From a virus, in the IMG/VR virus record IMGVR_UViG_3300047330_000027, positions 1 through 64,000 of that record: a stretch of 64,000 nucleotides of DNA. One strand, 5' to 3'. The stretch's first letter is position 1, and each line of letters opens with the position of its first letter. The position numbers and the translations under genes were made by a program. The notes under the pieces are model-generated. The model was given only the letters and a program-made list of their open reading frames with translations. It was not told the DNA's origin and made no database searches. This document shows, piece by piece, positions 24,661-30,978 of this stretch.

Positions 24661-24748
24661 TGTGAGCTTCCAGACTCACAGGTTTTGGTCGAAAACCACG
24701 CGCTAGGAGCCTCGTGGTGCAATCCGTAAGACCCCGGTGGGCCTACGG
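24661..24748 (-). ncRNA. Structured leader with four stem-loops (attenuator-like)
   Basis: Between the helicase-loader-like gene and the next gene, the leftward RNA can form four stems: 24744-24748/24724-24728 (CCGTA/TACGG), 24713-24718/24695-24700 (ACCACG/CGTGGT), 24692-24697/24681-24686 (GGTTTT/AAAACC) and 24675-24680/24661-24666 (TGTGAG/CTCACA, loop TCTGGAAG). The second and third share three bases, so they are mutually exclusive, as in attenuators. The last is a member of the recurring CTGGAAG family and sits just before the GGAGGCAAT ribosome site. Confidence 0.5.
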
Positions 24749-24761
24749 TACCTCCGAATCG

Positions 24762-25466
24762 TCAAACGCTCGCTGCTAGCCCATCTGCGCGCGCTGACTC
24801 CCACAATGCTCTCAGCTTTGCACTCATGTCCCGCTGCACATTCTGGGGATCACTGTTGAACGGCCAATCCACTCCGCGGTAGAAGAACGGGTGACCGTTT
24901 GCTAGCCAGCGTAAACCCTCGCGCAGCTTTCCGTCACCAGCAATTATCAACGCCTGTTCGAGCGCGGCCGGGATCTCGGGCGCCGGCCAGAGGCCTCCGC
25001 CCACCATCGCGCGCTTCTCTTCGTCCCAGGTCGAAGGCTTTGGGCAACCTTTCCAGTCAATGCCGTGGCGTTTGAGCGCCGTCAGGAGCCAATCCATCTG
25101 CTTGGCCCACTCAACCGTGCGCTGGTATTCGAGTTTTTTCTCGACCGTCTTGAGCAGATCGAACGGCATCGGCCAATCACGATAGCGGCGCTCGCTTAGG
25201 CTGAATGCCTCGACTAGCAATGGGTAAGACAGGTGCTGCAGTGCGTCCGGGTAGACCACTAGATGCACCGGGACCACCGGTAGCTCGTGCAACGCCCGCA
25301 AACGCTGGTAAGCCCGCTGGATGGCCGCCCGGCGCTGGCGCATCGTCGCCTCCGCTGGACTCAATAGCTCGGCGTATGAGGTCGGGAGATGATGCGGCAG
25401 TAACAGCCCCGCTTCGTCGACGTCCCAGGTTCTTTCCGGATTGGACAACTCCACCAGTTCCCCCAT
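24762..25466 (-). CDS. Possible helicase loader (lambda P position)
   Basis: 234 aa from MGELVELSNPERTWDVDEAG; AAGGAG precedes this ATG at good spacing. A helical protein with a basic centre (LLKTVEKKLEYQRTVEWAKQ) and aromatic C-terminal segments (WLANGHPFFYRGVDWPFNSD). I recognise no domain. It directly follows the initiator gene, where lambda-like phages keep the helicase loader, and a DnaB-type helicase is encoded elsewhere, so a loader role is plausible. Its first ~97 codons overlap the end of the initiator gene in another frame. Confidence 0.6.
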   Translation of the reverse strand: MGELVELSNPERTWDVDEAGLLLPHHLPTSYAELLSPAEATMRQRRAAIQRAYQRLRALHELPVVPVHLVVYPDALQHLSYPLLVEAFSLSERRYRDWPMPFDLLKTVEKKLEYQRTVEWAKQMDWLLTALKRHGIDWKGCPKPSTWDEEKRAMVGGGLWPAPEIPAALEQALIIAGDGKLREGLRWLANGHPFFYRGVDWPFNSDPQNVQRDMSAKLRALWESARADGLAASV

Positions 25467-26541
25467 TGTTGCGCTCCTTCCAGATTTCCGGACTCTCTTT
25501 CCAAGTCCCATTTTCGAGCCAGCGATCCAGCCTGGCGATAAATCGATCTTCGCTCGCCGCCGACACATACACACCCCAGAGATCGAATAGGTTCGTGGCT
25601 GCCTGCTGCTGCGTCTGACTCCAGTGCTTCGCTCCCGCCTGGACTGCCTGGAGGAACATCCGCTCGGTAATCGCGAGTCGACCTGCCTTGCCGATTTTCT
25701 CTGCTTGGCCGAACAGATTTTGAAAGACGGAAGTGACGAAAATCCGGCTCGAAGAATCTGGATTTACGGGAGTGTTTTGGAGCGGTGTTTTTGAAACAAA
25801 ATCGTGATCAGAAAAATCGAAATCTTCATGTTCTCTGGGGGAGGATATTTCGGGCTGAATTTCTGCTGAAGTTTGGTGAGAATTTTCTGTGAGGTTTTCG
25901 CTGTCTCGCGCGTGCGTATTGGCTAAACTATCATCCGTAACCCCAGAGTATAAAGCTTTTGTTTTTAATATATTAAATAGGGTTTTAGTACTACTGTGCG
26001 CGCGCGAGGCGCCAGGCGAACCCATGCCCAAACGGGAAGGGGTTGGTGGGGAACCCATGCCGGATTGGGTAGGGGTTGAATCGGAACCCATGCCCAATCG
26101 GGGAGGGGTAAAGCCCTGCCCTTCCTGCTCTTGACCCCTGCCCGTATGGGTAGGGGTTGACACTGTACTACCCCTGCCCATTTCGGTAGGGGTTACATCT
26201 TCCTGACCCATGCCCATTTGGGTATGGGTATCAGGTCTAATTCTGGTCACGTCGAGGGCGAAAAAGTCGCCTTTCGGATGACCAATCTTTCCCACCCGTT
26301 TCAAGTACCCTGTGCGGATCAACTGCGCGAGGGCAGCTCTGGTCTGTTTCTGGGCAAAGCCAATCTCTGCCGCGATCTCTGAAACCCGCGCTTGTATAGC
26401 ATTTTCCTCGGCATCAAGTCTATGTGCGAAGTAGCCGAGAACCGCCTTCTGATACCCAGGATACGGATGGTCTTTCGTTGATTCGATGGTGGTTTTGTAC
26501 GCCCAATGGCCATGCTTACTGCTCATAGGACGTGACCCCAC
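25177..26541 (-). CDS. Replication initiator (lambda O-like) carrying iterons in its coding sequence
   Basis: 454 aa from a GTG with GAGG upstream. Residues ~15-100 form a winged-helix domain (YQKAVLGYFAHRLDAEENAI, IGFAQKQTRAALAQLIRTGY). Residues ~104-174 are a low-complexity repeat (MGMGQE, MGRGS, LGMGSDSTPTQSGMGSPPTP) produced by six palindromic DNA repeats. Residues ~280-370 are helical and Trp-rich, with a final Gly/Ala/Pro-rich tail that overlaps the next gene. DNA-binding domain, in-gene repeats and an adjacent AT-rich stretch match the plan of lambda O with its origin. It would recruit the helicase loader and DnaB. Confidence 0.75.
   Translation of the reverse strand: MGSRPMSSKHGHWAYKTTIESTKDHPYPGYQKAVLGYFAHRLDAEENAIQARVSEIAAEIGFAQKQTRAALAQLIRTGYLKRVGKIGHPKGDFFALDVTRIRPDTHTQMGMGQEDVTPTEMGRGSTVSTPTHTGRGQEQEGQGFTPPRLGMGSDSTPTQSGMGSPPTPSRLGMGSPGASRAHSSTKTLFNILKTKALYSGVTDDSLANTHARDSENLTENSHQTSAEIQPEISSPREHEDFDFSDHDFVSKTPLQNTPVNPDSSSRIFVTSVFQNLFGQAEKIGKAGRLAITERMFLQAVQAGAKHWSQTQQQAATNLFDLWGVYVSAASEDRFIARLDRWLENGTWKESPEIWKERNNGGTGGVVQSGKNLGRRRSGAVTAASSPDLIRRAIESSGGDDAPAPGGHPAGLPAFAGVARATGGPGASSGLPGRTAAPVLPIASRGIQPKRAPLS
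25949..26230. other. Putative replication origin: six iterons plus AT-rich region
   Basis: Six 25-bp repeats start at 26020, 26053, 26086, 26134, 26170 and 26206. The pattern is ACCC-A/C-TGCCC, variable centre, GGTA-G/T-GGGT, so each is itself a palindrome (outer arms ACCC/GGGT). Spacing is 33, 33, 48, 36 and 36 bases, all in frame. A strongly AT-rich stretch (25949-25990, containing TTTTTAATATATTAAATAG) lies on one side, as the melting region does in lambdoid origins. The arrangement inside an initiator gene is the basis for the call. Confidence 0.7.
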
Positions 26542-26888
26542 ACAAATACCTCAAGTGGATCAGGGTGATGGGAAGGGTCGGGATCGAGACGGCATGGCTG
26601 CCGTCGGGTGTTCGCGGCCTTCCAGTTCCGCAAACGTGTTGTCATGGGCGCACAGGCCCGCGATCGTTCATCAGTGATCCTCAGCTCCTCAGCGGTACTC
26701 CGACCTCGATCTCACTGGCAACATGGGCTGAGGGCCATGCGCCAGTCTGTCTGCCTACTCGCGATCCTCAATCTTGTTTGCGCTGGCCGGCGCTACCGAG
26801 GACGGCTTTCAGATCAGAGACTTCACGATACACGCGAGCTGTTTTGCTCGCAAGGTGAGAAATGTGGTTCTGTTGAATTGTTGGCATT
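26542..26888 (-). other. Intergenic region upstream of the initiator
   Basis: 347 bases with only shadow ORFs. It contains a CTGGAAG-type hairpin on the minus strand at 26610-26635 (stem GTTTGCGG/CCGCGAAC with one G-U pair, loop AACTGGAAGG) and a GCGAGC-TGTTTT-GCTCGC hairpin at 26834-26851. It is probably the leader of the initiator transcript; promoter boxes are not clear. Confidence 0.5.
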
Positions 26889-27338
26889 TTACGGGAAATT
26901 CGGGTCAGAACAGGCCTCTAGGAGCCTCACCTTGCGATCGCTGGCAGCCCGGACGACCTTAGATACCACCGAAATCGTCCTGGCCACGCGCGCATCGACT
27001 GTAGCCCCAATCTGGGCCTCCAGAGTGTCTACCGTGACCCCCTGAAAGCGGTGCAGGCGGTTTGCCTTGACCGAGGGATTGCGCCATAAGGTGTCGCGAC
27101 GCACCACGTAGTAACTGCGGCGCTGCTCGATCTGCGTGATGAGATTGGCCGCGAGCAGAATGGGTATCGAGTCCTGAGCGTGCTGGATCCGCATGCGCAT
27201 GCCGGCCGCGATGTGCTTGGCCGGGGCATACGCAATATCGAGTGAGTTTGCCTGAAGCGCCATGTATAACAGTGTGCGGAAAGGTCTCGCGTCGACCGGC
27301 GCGCGATCCATGACGAGGTAAACCAGATCGTGCTTCAT
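26889..27338 (-). CDS. Possible winged-helix regulator
   Basis: 149 aa. Residues ~15-85 fit a winged-helix layout (PFRTLLYMALQANSLDIAYA, MRIQHAQDSIPILLAANLIT, QIEQRRSYYVVRRDTLW). A helical C-terminal half follows. It is the first leftward gene from the divergent region at 27.34-27.50 kb and precedes the replication genes, where a regulator or replication accessory protein is expected. The ribosome site is weak. Function inferred. Confidence 0.6.
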   Translation of the reverse strand: MKHDLVYLVMDRAPVDARPFRTLLYMALQANSLDIAYAPAKHIAAGMRMRIQHAQDSIPILLAANLITQIEQRRSYYVVRRDTLWRNPSVKANRLHRFQGVTVDTLEAQIGATVDARVARTISVVSKVVRAASDRKVRLLEACSDPNFP

Positions 27339-27496
27339 CTGGTGACGATTGTAATCCGTGAAAATAATTTGTGTTGCGTTTGTGTCTCATGTGTGTCATT
27401 GTTATTTTGTCAGTCTGGAAGCTGACCCGAAAATGGAGGCACTCGAAGCCTAACCCCATTGCCCCGCCGACAAGGCGGGGCAAGGAGATAAAAAAG
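27339..27496 (+). promoter_or_regulatory. Divergent early control region with two hairpins
   Basis: This 158-base gap separates leftward and rightward early genes. On the plus strand it has a CTGGAAG hairpin at 27409-27426 (GTCAG-TCTGGAAG-CTGAC), a micro-ORF MEALEA at 27433-27453 and a perfect 10-bp hairpin at 27459-27483 (TTGCCCCGCC-GACAA-GGCGGGGCAA) that ends right where GGAGAT, the ribosome site of the 27497 gene, begins. Upstream is T/G-rich DNA with repeated TGTGT. Early promoters should lie here, but I cannot place -35/-10 boxes. Confidence 0.55.
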
Positions 27497-27751
27497 ATGA
27501 CGAAAACAGTACAACTCCCAGAAAGGTTATTCAAGGACGGAGAAATCCCGGTTTGGGTCACCTACAGTCTCACCGATGAACACGCGCAAAGTAGCTATGG
27601 GCGCCCAGTGCTGGTTGGGCCTGACGGGACGGCATACGGCCCTGATGATCGTTTACCCAACGGCGATTGGGCTGCCTTGGCTGTGCAACTGTCCTGTGAC
27701 GGCATCGACGATCCTGAATATTTCACAGCTGTTAACAGGTTTGTCGGTTAG
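27497..27751 (+). CDS. Small hypothetical protein, first rightward early gene
   Basis: 84 aa from ATG at 27497, preceded by AAGGAGAT. Mixed domain: VQLPERLFKDGEIPVWVTYS, YGRPVLVGPDGTAYGPDDRL. No family recognised. First-gene position suggests early expression against the host. Confidence 0.7.
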   Translation: MTKTVQLPERLFKDGEIPVWVTYSLTDEHAQSSYGRPVLVGPDGTAYGPDDRLPNGDWAALAVQLSCDGIDDPEYFTAVNRFVG

Positions 27752-27792
27752 CCATGAAACAGCAAACCATCGACGCCGGAAGGGAGATTGTA

Positions 27793-28017
27793 ATGGGAAA
27801 GACATTCAAGGTGGGTACGAAGGTCTATTGCTTGCGCGAACACCCCGACGCCATCGGCGAAGTTATCCGCATCATGCCACGCGGTCTACAAATAGAGTGG
27901 ACCGCACCACCATCCCCCACGCTGCCATTCGGCTGCATTAACCTAGAGCTTTGGGTTTACGCAGACCTACATCTTTTACGAGTAATCGGAGAGGAGCGCT
28001 TGCCGCATTCATCCTAG
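27793..28017 (+). CDS. Small beta-rich protein
   Basis: 74 aa from MGKTFKVGTKVYCLREHPDA, chosen because AGGGAG lies eight bases upstream; an ATG at 27754 would add 13 residues. KVGTKVYCLREHPDAIGEVIRI resembles the start of small KOW/SH3-like beta barrels. Function unknown. Confidence 0.65.
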   Translation: MGKTFKVGTKVYCLREHPDAIGEVIRIMPRGLQIEWTAPPSPTLPFGCINLELWVYADLHLLRVIGEERLPHSS

Positions 28018-28178
28018 ATACACTGGCGAAAAACCGGAACGCTGCCCAATACCTCTACCGCAATCAGATTGGATCGTACGCTCGCGTTCAGGTTATGGAC
28101 CTGCTGGACGACATTCGCCGTAATTACCTGAAAGATGACACATACGCTCGCCAGTCGCGGGCATTGATGCTTCGCTAA
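27951..28178 (+). CDS. Small helical protein (start uncertain)
   Basis: Up to 75 aa; the frame's only early start is TTG at 27951, overlapping the previous gene by 67 bases. The C-terminal ~58 residues (FILDTLAKNRNAAQYLYRNQ, VQVMDLLDDIRRNYLKDDTY) look like a real amphipathic helical protein. The start codon is unresolved. Confidence 0.45.
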   Translation: MGLRRPTSFTSNRRGALAAFILDTLAKNRNAAQYLYRNQIGSYARVQVMDLLDDIRRNYLKDDTYARQSRALMLR

Positions 28179-28190
28179 TCGCCAAGTCGC

Positions 28191-28210
28191 CGCGCTGCTC
28201 CTACAGCGCG
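28191..28210 (+). other. Intergenic hairpin
   Basis: Perfect 7-bp stem CGCGCTG/CAGCGCG with loop CTCCTA between two small genes; no U-run follows, so it is not a typical terminator. Confidence 0.45.
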
Positions 28211-28263
28211 CGGATCGTCGTAAGCTCCGCAACAATTTCATCAACCCAACCAGGAGGGAAACA

Positions 28264-28404
28264 GTGCAGACGACACTCGAAGCGCTACGCACCATCTGGC
28301 GCCACCTTTTCACGCCGCGGTGCTGCTGCGGAAAGTGGGGCGAAGCGCCCTGCTCGCCCGAATGCAACGAGGAAATGGCCCACCGTCAGGCTTGGTATGG
28401 CTGA
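28264..28404 (+). CDS. 46-aa Cys-rich microprotein
   Basis: GTG start with CAGGAGGG at ideal spacing. MQTTLEALRTIWRHLFTPRC, then CCGKWGEAPCSPECNEEMAHR. A CCC...C...C cluster suggests a metal site. Strong ribosome site and cysteine pattern support it despite the length. Confidence 0.65.
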   Translation: MQTTLEALRTIWRHLFTPRCCCGKWGEAPCSPECNEEMAHRQAWYG

Positions 28405-28430
28405 TCGTCAGGTCCGGTAGTTCAACCACC

Positions 28431-28475
28431 AGGCGCGTCTGGAAGCGCGCCTCTTCACCACCACAGGAGGCAACA
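28431..28475 (+). other. CTGGAAG-loop hairpin plus GGAGGCAACA
   Basis: Stem AGGCGCG/CGCGCCT, loop TCTGGAAG (28438-28445), then GGAGGCAACA at 28466-28475, six bases before an ATG. Confidence 0.7.
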
Positions 28476-28480
28476 GGCAG

Positions 28481-28759
28481 ATGTACAGATCATTCTCTGG
28501 TCGCTTTTATCTTCAGCCGTCCGTCGAGACGCTGCTCAACGACATCCACTCCTTCTCTCAGCACTCGAAAGAGATGCTGGACTGCTCGCGGCTCCAGGCT
28601 AATTGCGGGAACCATTCGCTCGCGCACGCCTACGCAGTCATGGCCGGCAGCTCGGCCAGGTCCGCTGCGCATCTCGCGGAACAGGTTGAACGAGACTTCC
28701 CCGTCACCTATCTCTGTATGACCGTGGCCCACTCTCAACAGAAGACGGTGGCCGCGTGA
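28481..28759 (+). CDS. Hypothetical protein
   Basis: 92 aa behind the hairpin/GGAGGCAACA leader. Helical: FYLQPSVETLLNDIHSFSQH, MLDCSRLQANCGNHSLAHAY. No family recognised. The next gene starts on its stop codon (GTGA). Confidence 0.75.
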   Translation: MYRSFSGRFYLQPSVETLLNDIHSFSQHSKEMLDCSRLQANCGNHSLAHAYAVMAGSSARSAAHLAEQVERDFPVTYLCMTVAHSQQKTVAA

Positions 28760-28866
28760 GCCCGCGCGATCGCGAGGACATCGCGAATGCCGGATGGCTG
28801 CTGGTGATCATCGTCGTCACGCTGTTCTCGCTGTTGTTTCTGACCATGCCAGGAGGTCCGAGATGA
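28756..28866 (+). CDS. 36-aa single-pass membrane microprotein
   Basis: GTG overlapping the upstream stop. MSPRDREDIANAGWLLVIIV, then VTLFSLLFLTMPGGPR: one transmembrane helix. It overlaps the next gene by ATGA. It is paired with another small membrane protein. Confidence 0.65.
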   Translation: MSPRDREDIANAGWLLVIIVVTLFSLLFLTMPGGPR

Positions 28867-29003
28867 AGAACGCTCTCAAGGAATACGCCATCATGCTCGG
28901 GATCGGCCTGGTCTACCTGGCCGTGGTCGGTCTTCCTGCGGTGGCTGTGCTGCACGAGTCACTGTTCAACCTCGCAAACCACTTTTCCGCATACCACTTC
29001 TAG
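28863..29003 (+). CDS. 46-aa membrane microprotein
   Basis: MKNALKEYAIMLGIGLVYLA, then VVGLPAVAVLHESLFNLANH. One hydrophobic helix, ATGA overlap with the previous gene and AGGAGG upstream. It may act with the 36-aa partner; function unknown. Confidence 0.68.
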   Translation: MKNALKEYAIMLGIGLVYLAVVGLPAVAVLHESLFNLANHFSAYHF

Positions 29004-29011
29004 GAGGCAGC

Positions 29012-29854
29012 ATGACACGTGTACTCGATCTGAAAACGCTTAAACTAAAAGTGGGCAGTCACAATCCCTCATCGCATGAAATGTGCGTCATGGAAGCGGT
29101 TGCCTTTGTCGCCGGGGAGCCTTGGTCGGATTCGCCGGAATGCGCATCGCCTGTGATCGCAGCATTCCTGCGGTCTTATAACGACTCGGTGTCGGACGAA
29201 GTTCGCCAATCGCTGAAGCAGTACATCCCGCGATTAATTGGCACACGCGGCACTGATGCGCAGGAAGAAGCACGATCACTGATTGTTGCCGATTGGCTGG
29301 TACGCACGCATACCCCGGCATGGCTGCGGTTGGCTGGACTCACTCAGCAAGCAGAAGCGCTGTCATCTCTGCCGGAAATTACATCGATGGCGCAAATACC
29401 GTCGATCAAGCCAGCCATTGAAGCCGCTAGAACAGCCGCAAACGCCGCTGGGGCCGCCGCTCGGGACGCCGCAAACGCCGCCGCAAGCGCCGCTGGGGAC
29501 GCCGCTGGGGACGCCGCTGGGGCCGCCGCTGGGGCCGCCGCTTGGGCCGCTTGGGCCGCCGCTGGGGACGCTGCTCGGGACGCTGCTGGGGCCGCTGCTT
29601 GGGACGCTGCTCTGGACGCTGCTCTGGCCGCTGCTCGGGACGCTGCTCTGGCCGCCGCTGGGGCCGCCGCTGGGGCCGCCGCTGGGGCCGCCGCTGGGGC
29701 CGCCGCTGGGGCCGCCGCTGGGGCCGCCGCTCGGGACGCTGCTTGGGACGCTGCTCTGGACGCTGCTCGGGCTAAGTTGGATCCTACGGTCGCAGAACTC
29801 CAAGCCACGGTTCCAGCGTTGATTGAACGAATGCTCGCAGTAGGTGCTCAATGA
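29012..29854 (+). CDS. Protein with long alanine-rich helical repeat
   Basis: 280 aa with AGGAGG six bases before the ATG. Residues ~1-125 form a globular domain (CVMEAVAFVAGEPWSDSPEC, LLRTHTPAWLRLAG-like). Residues ~135-262 are almost only Ala with Gly, Asp, Arg, Trp and Leu in an AA-x-DAA-x-AA pattern, expected to form one long helix or helical repeat. The DNA is a tandem array of nearly identical 9-12-base units that leaves five frames open. From memory similar domains occur in other phages. Function unknown. Confidence 0.72.
   Translation: MTRVLDLKTLKLKVGSHNPSSHEMCVMEAVAFVAGEPWSDSPECASPVIAAFLRSYNDSVSDEVRQSLKQYIPRLIGTRGTDAQEEARSLIVADWLVRTHTPAWLRLAGLTQQAEALSSLPEITSMAQIPSIKPAIEAARTAANAAGAAARDAANAAASAAGDAAGDAAGAAAGAAAWAAWAAAGDAARDAAGAAAWDAALDAALAAARDAALAAAGAAAGAAAGAAAGAAAGAAAGAAARDAAWDAALDAARAKLDPTVAELQATVPALIERMLAVGAQ
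29430..29775 (+). repeat. Tandem GC-rich 9/12-base repeats inside the alanine-rich gene
   Basis: Repeats of GGGGCCGCCGCT and variants (GGGGACGCC, CGGGACGCTGCT). Near 29650-29735 the 12-base unit repeats about seven times almost unchanged. Such arrays are prone to slippage, so the repeat number may vary. Confidence 0.8.
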
Positions 29855-29904
29855 GCACAACTTTTCCGGTCGAGATGCACTGCGGTTCCGGCGGTGACGA
29901 GTGA
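29851..29904 (+). CDS. 17-aa linking micro-ORF (tentative)
   Basis: MSTTFPVEMHCGSGGDE overlaps the stop before it (ATGA) and the GTG start after it (GTGA). It may serve mainly to carry ribosomes to the next gene. Confidence 0.35.
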   Translation: MSTTFPVEMHCGSGGDE

Positions 29905-30086
29905 ACGCGCGCTGGTCGAAGATCCACGCTGATCTTCTAGTGCGCATCCCTGCAACGGGGGAGATTGCGAGCTATGACGTCTACATCGACTACGACGCGC
30001 TGATCGACATGGCGCGTCGTGCGGTCACACGCAAGGGACAGCAGACGCGATATGGCGCGCTGCTGGTCAGGGTCACACGCAAGTAG
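29901..30086 (+). CDS. Small basic protein
   Basis: 61 aa from GTG: NARWSKIHADLLVRIPATGE, IDMARRAVTRKGQQTRYGAL. Beta strand plus basic helix; no family recognised. Coupled to the upstream micro-ORF. Confidence 0.6.
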   Translation: MNARWSKIHADLLVRIPATGEIASYDVYIDYDALIDMARRAVTRKGQQTRYGALLVRVTRK

Positions 30087-30143
30087 CCTGCCCGAATGCT
30101 GGCGACTTCGGCAAAAGAAGACGCTAGGCGAAAGGACACACCT

Positions 30144-30338
30144 ATGATACAAACTGAATACATGGCCACTACAGCGAAAAAGAAAGCGCCCACGAAGAAG
30201 CAGCCAACCACTGTCTACCACGTCCGCCTTGCCCCCAAGGTGGAAGCGTTGATGGAAAAAGAAGCCCAGCACCGTCAGAAGGCAAAGGGTACACTGCTGC
30301 GAGAGATCATCGAGAACCACTACCTGCTCCCGAATTAG
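30144..30338 (+). CDS. Ribbon-helix-helix-like small regulator
   Basis: 64 aa; the ATG at 30144 has GAAAGGA upstream. A Lys-rich N-terminal arm (KKKAPTKKQP), then TVYHVRLAPKVEALMEKEAQ and GTLLREIIENHY fit a ribbon-helix-helix DNA-binding fold. Possible early-gene regulator. Confidence 0.65.
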   Translation: MIQTEYMATTAKKKAPTKKQPTTVYHVRLAPKVEALMEKEAQHRQKAKGTLLREIIENHYLLPN

Positions 30339-30357
30339 AGAGCAGCCCTGTAACACA

Positions 30358-30395
30358 CTGCGCGTCTGGAAGCGTGCAGCCACCTGGAGGCAACA
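30358..30395 (+). other. CTGGAAG-loop hairpin plus GGAGGCAACA
   Basis: Stem CTGCGCG/CGTGCAG (one G-U), loop TCTGGAAG (30365-30372), then GGAGGCAACA at 30386-30395 before the ATG at 30400. Confidence 0.7.
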
Positions 30396-30399
30396 CATT

Positions 30400-30978
30400 A
30401 TGGCACTCGTACTCGCATTCCCAGCCACTCGGCTGGAGCCTGCTGAATATAAATCTCTCGATCCCGTCTATTGCGCTCACTGCCATCAGGAGTGGGACGA
30501 AGACGACCACCGCGACGAATTCACCGAAGTCGACGGCGCGATCTACTGCAACGAAACCTGCCTGCGCATCGCGCGTCTCGAAGCGATCCGCACGGAAGCC
30601 AAGCATCGCCTCGCCACCGCGCTCGAAGAGCTGATCGCCCGCGCCTACTCGCTGTCCCGGGAATATGGAGAGGTCGATGAGGATGAGCACGCGCGACCGA
30701 TCTCGATTCTTGAAGACGCCGCCGAGCACCTCGACGGATTCATTCACAACTATCCCACCGGCTATCGCGACGGCGGCATCATGCTCTCGGTCGTCGAGAA
30801 AGACAAGATCGAGCGCTCGCTGAAGGAATGCCTGGAGCGCGACTACCGCGAGCTGACCGCCAAACCGCACCTTGGGTACATGATTGCTCCGCGCATGGCA
30901 CGTGCCGGCGTTTCTCTGATGATGCTCGACAACCAAACGCGCGAGAGCCAAGGGCAGGAAGCGAAATGGAGCCTGTGA
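30400..30978 (+). CDS. Zinc-binding hypothetical protein
   Basis: 192 aa. CAHCHQEWDEDDHRDEFTEV with a later YCNETCLRIA gives a C4-type site at residues ~25-52. A long helical region follows (ATALEELIARAYSLSREYGE, KIERSLKECLERDYRELT). It precedes the exonuclease gene, and the TGATG junction couples them. A recombination-linked role is possible. Confidence 0.72.
   Translation: MALVLAFPATRLEPAEYKSLDPVYCAHCHQEWDEDDHRDEFTEVDGAIYCNETCLRIARLEAIRTEAKHRLATALEELIARAYSLSREYGEVDEDEHARPISILEDAAEHLDGFIHNYPTGYRDGGIMLSVVEKDKIERSLKECLERDYRELTAKPHLGYMIAPRMARAGVSLMMLDNQTRESQGQEAKWSL

Noticed and set aside
24661-24748. Possible tRNA because of four stem-loops in ~90 bases
   Set aside because: The stems do not fold into a cloverleaf with a 7-bp acceptor, the T-loop signature is wrong and no CCA-proximal pairing exists on either strand.
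25475-25490. TCTGGAAGGAGC before the loader-like gene as another member of the hairpin family
   Set aside because: The flanks do not pair, so only the loop-like sequence is present; here it is probably just the ribosome site.
26020-26230. CRISPR array, suggested by regularly spaced 25-bp repeats
   Set aside because: Repeats vary, spacers are only 8-23 bases, the segment is coding and no cas genes are nearby; iterons explain it better.
29283-29947. Several long ORFs in other frames across the alanine-rich gene
   Set aside because: They arise from the stop-free GC-rich tandem repeats; none has a ribosome site or non-repetitive domain.
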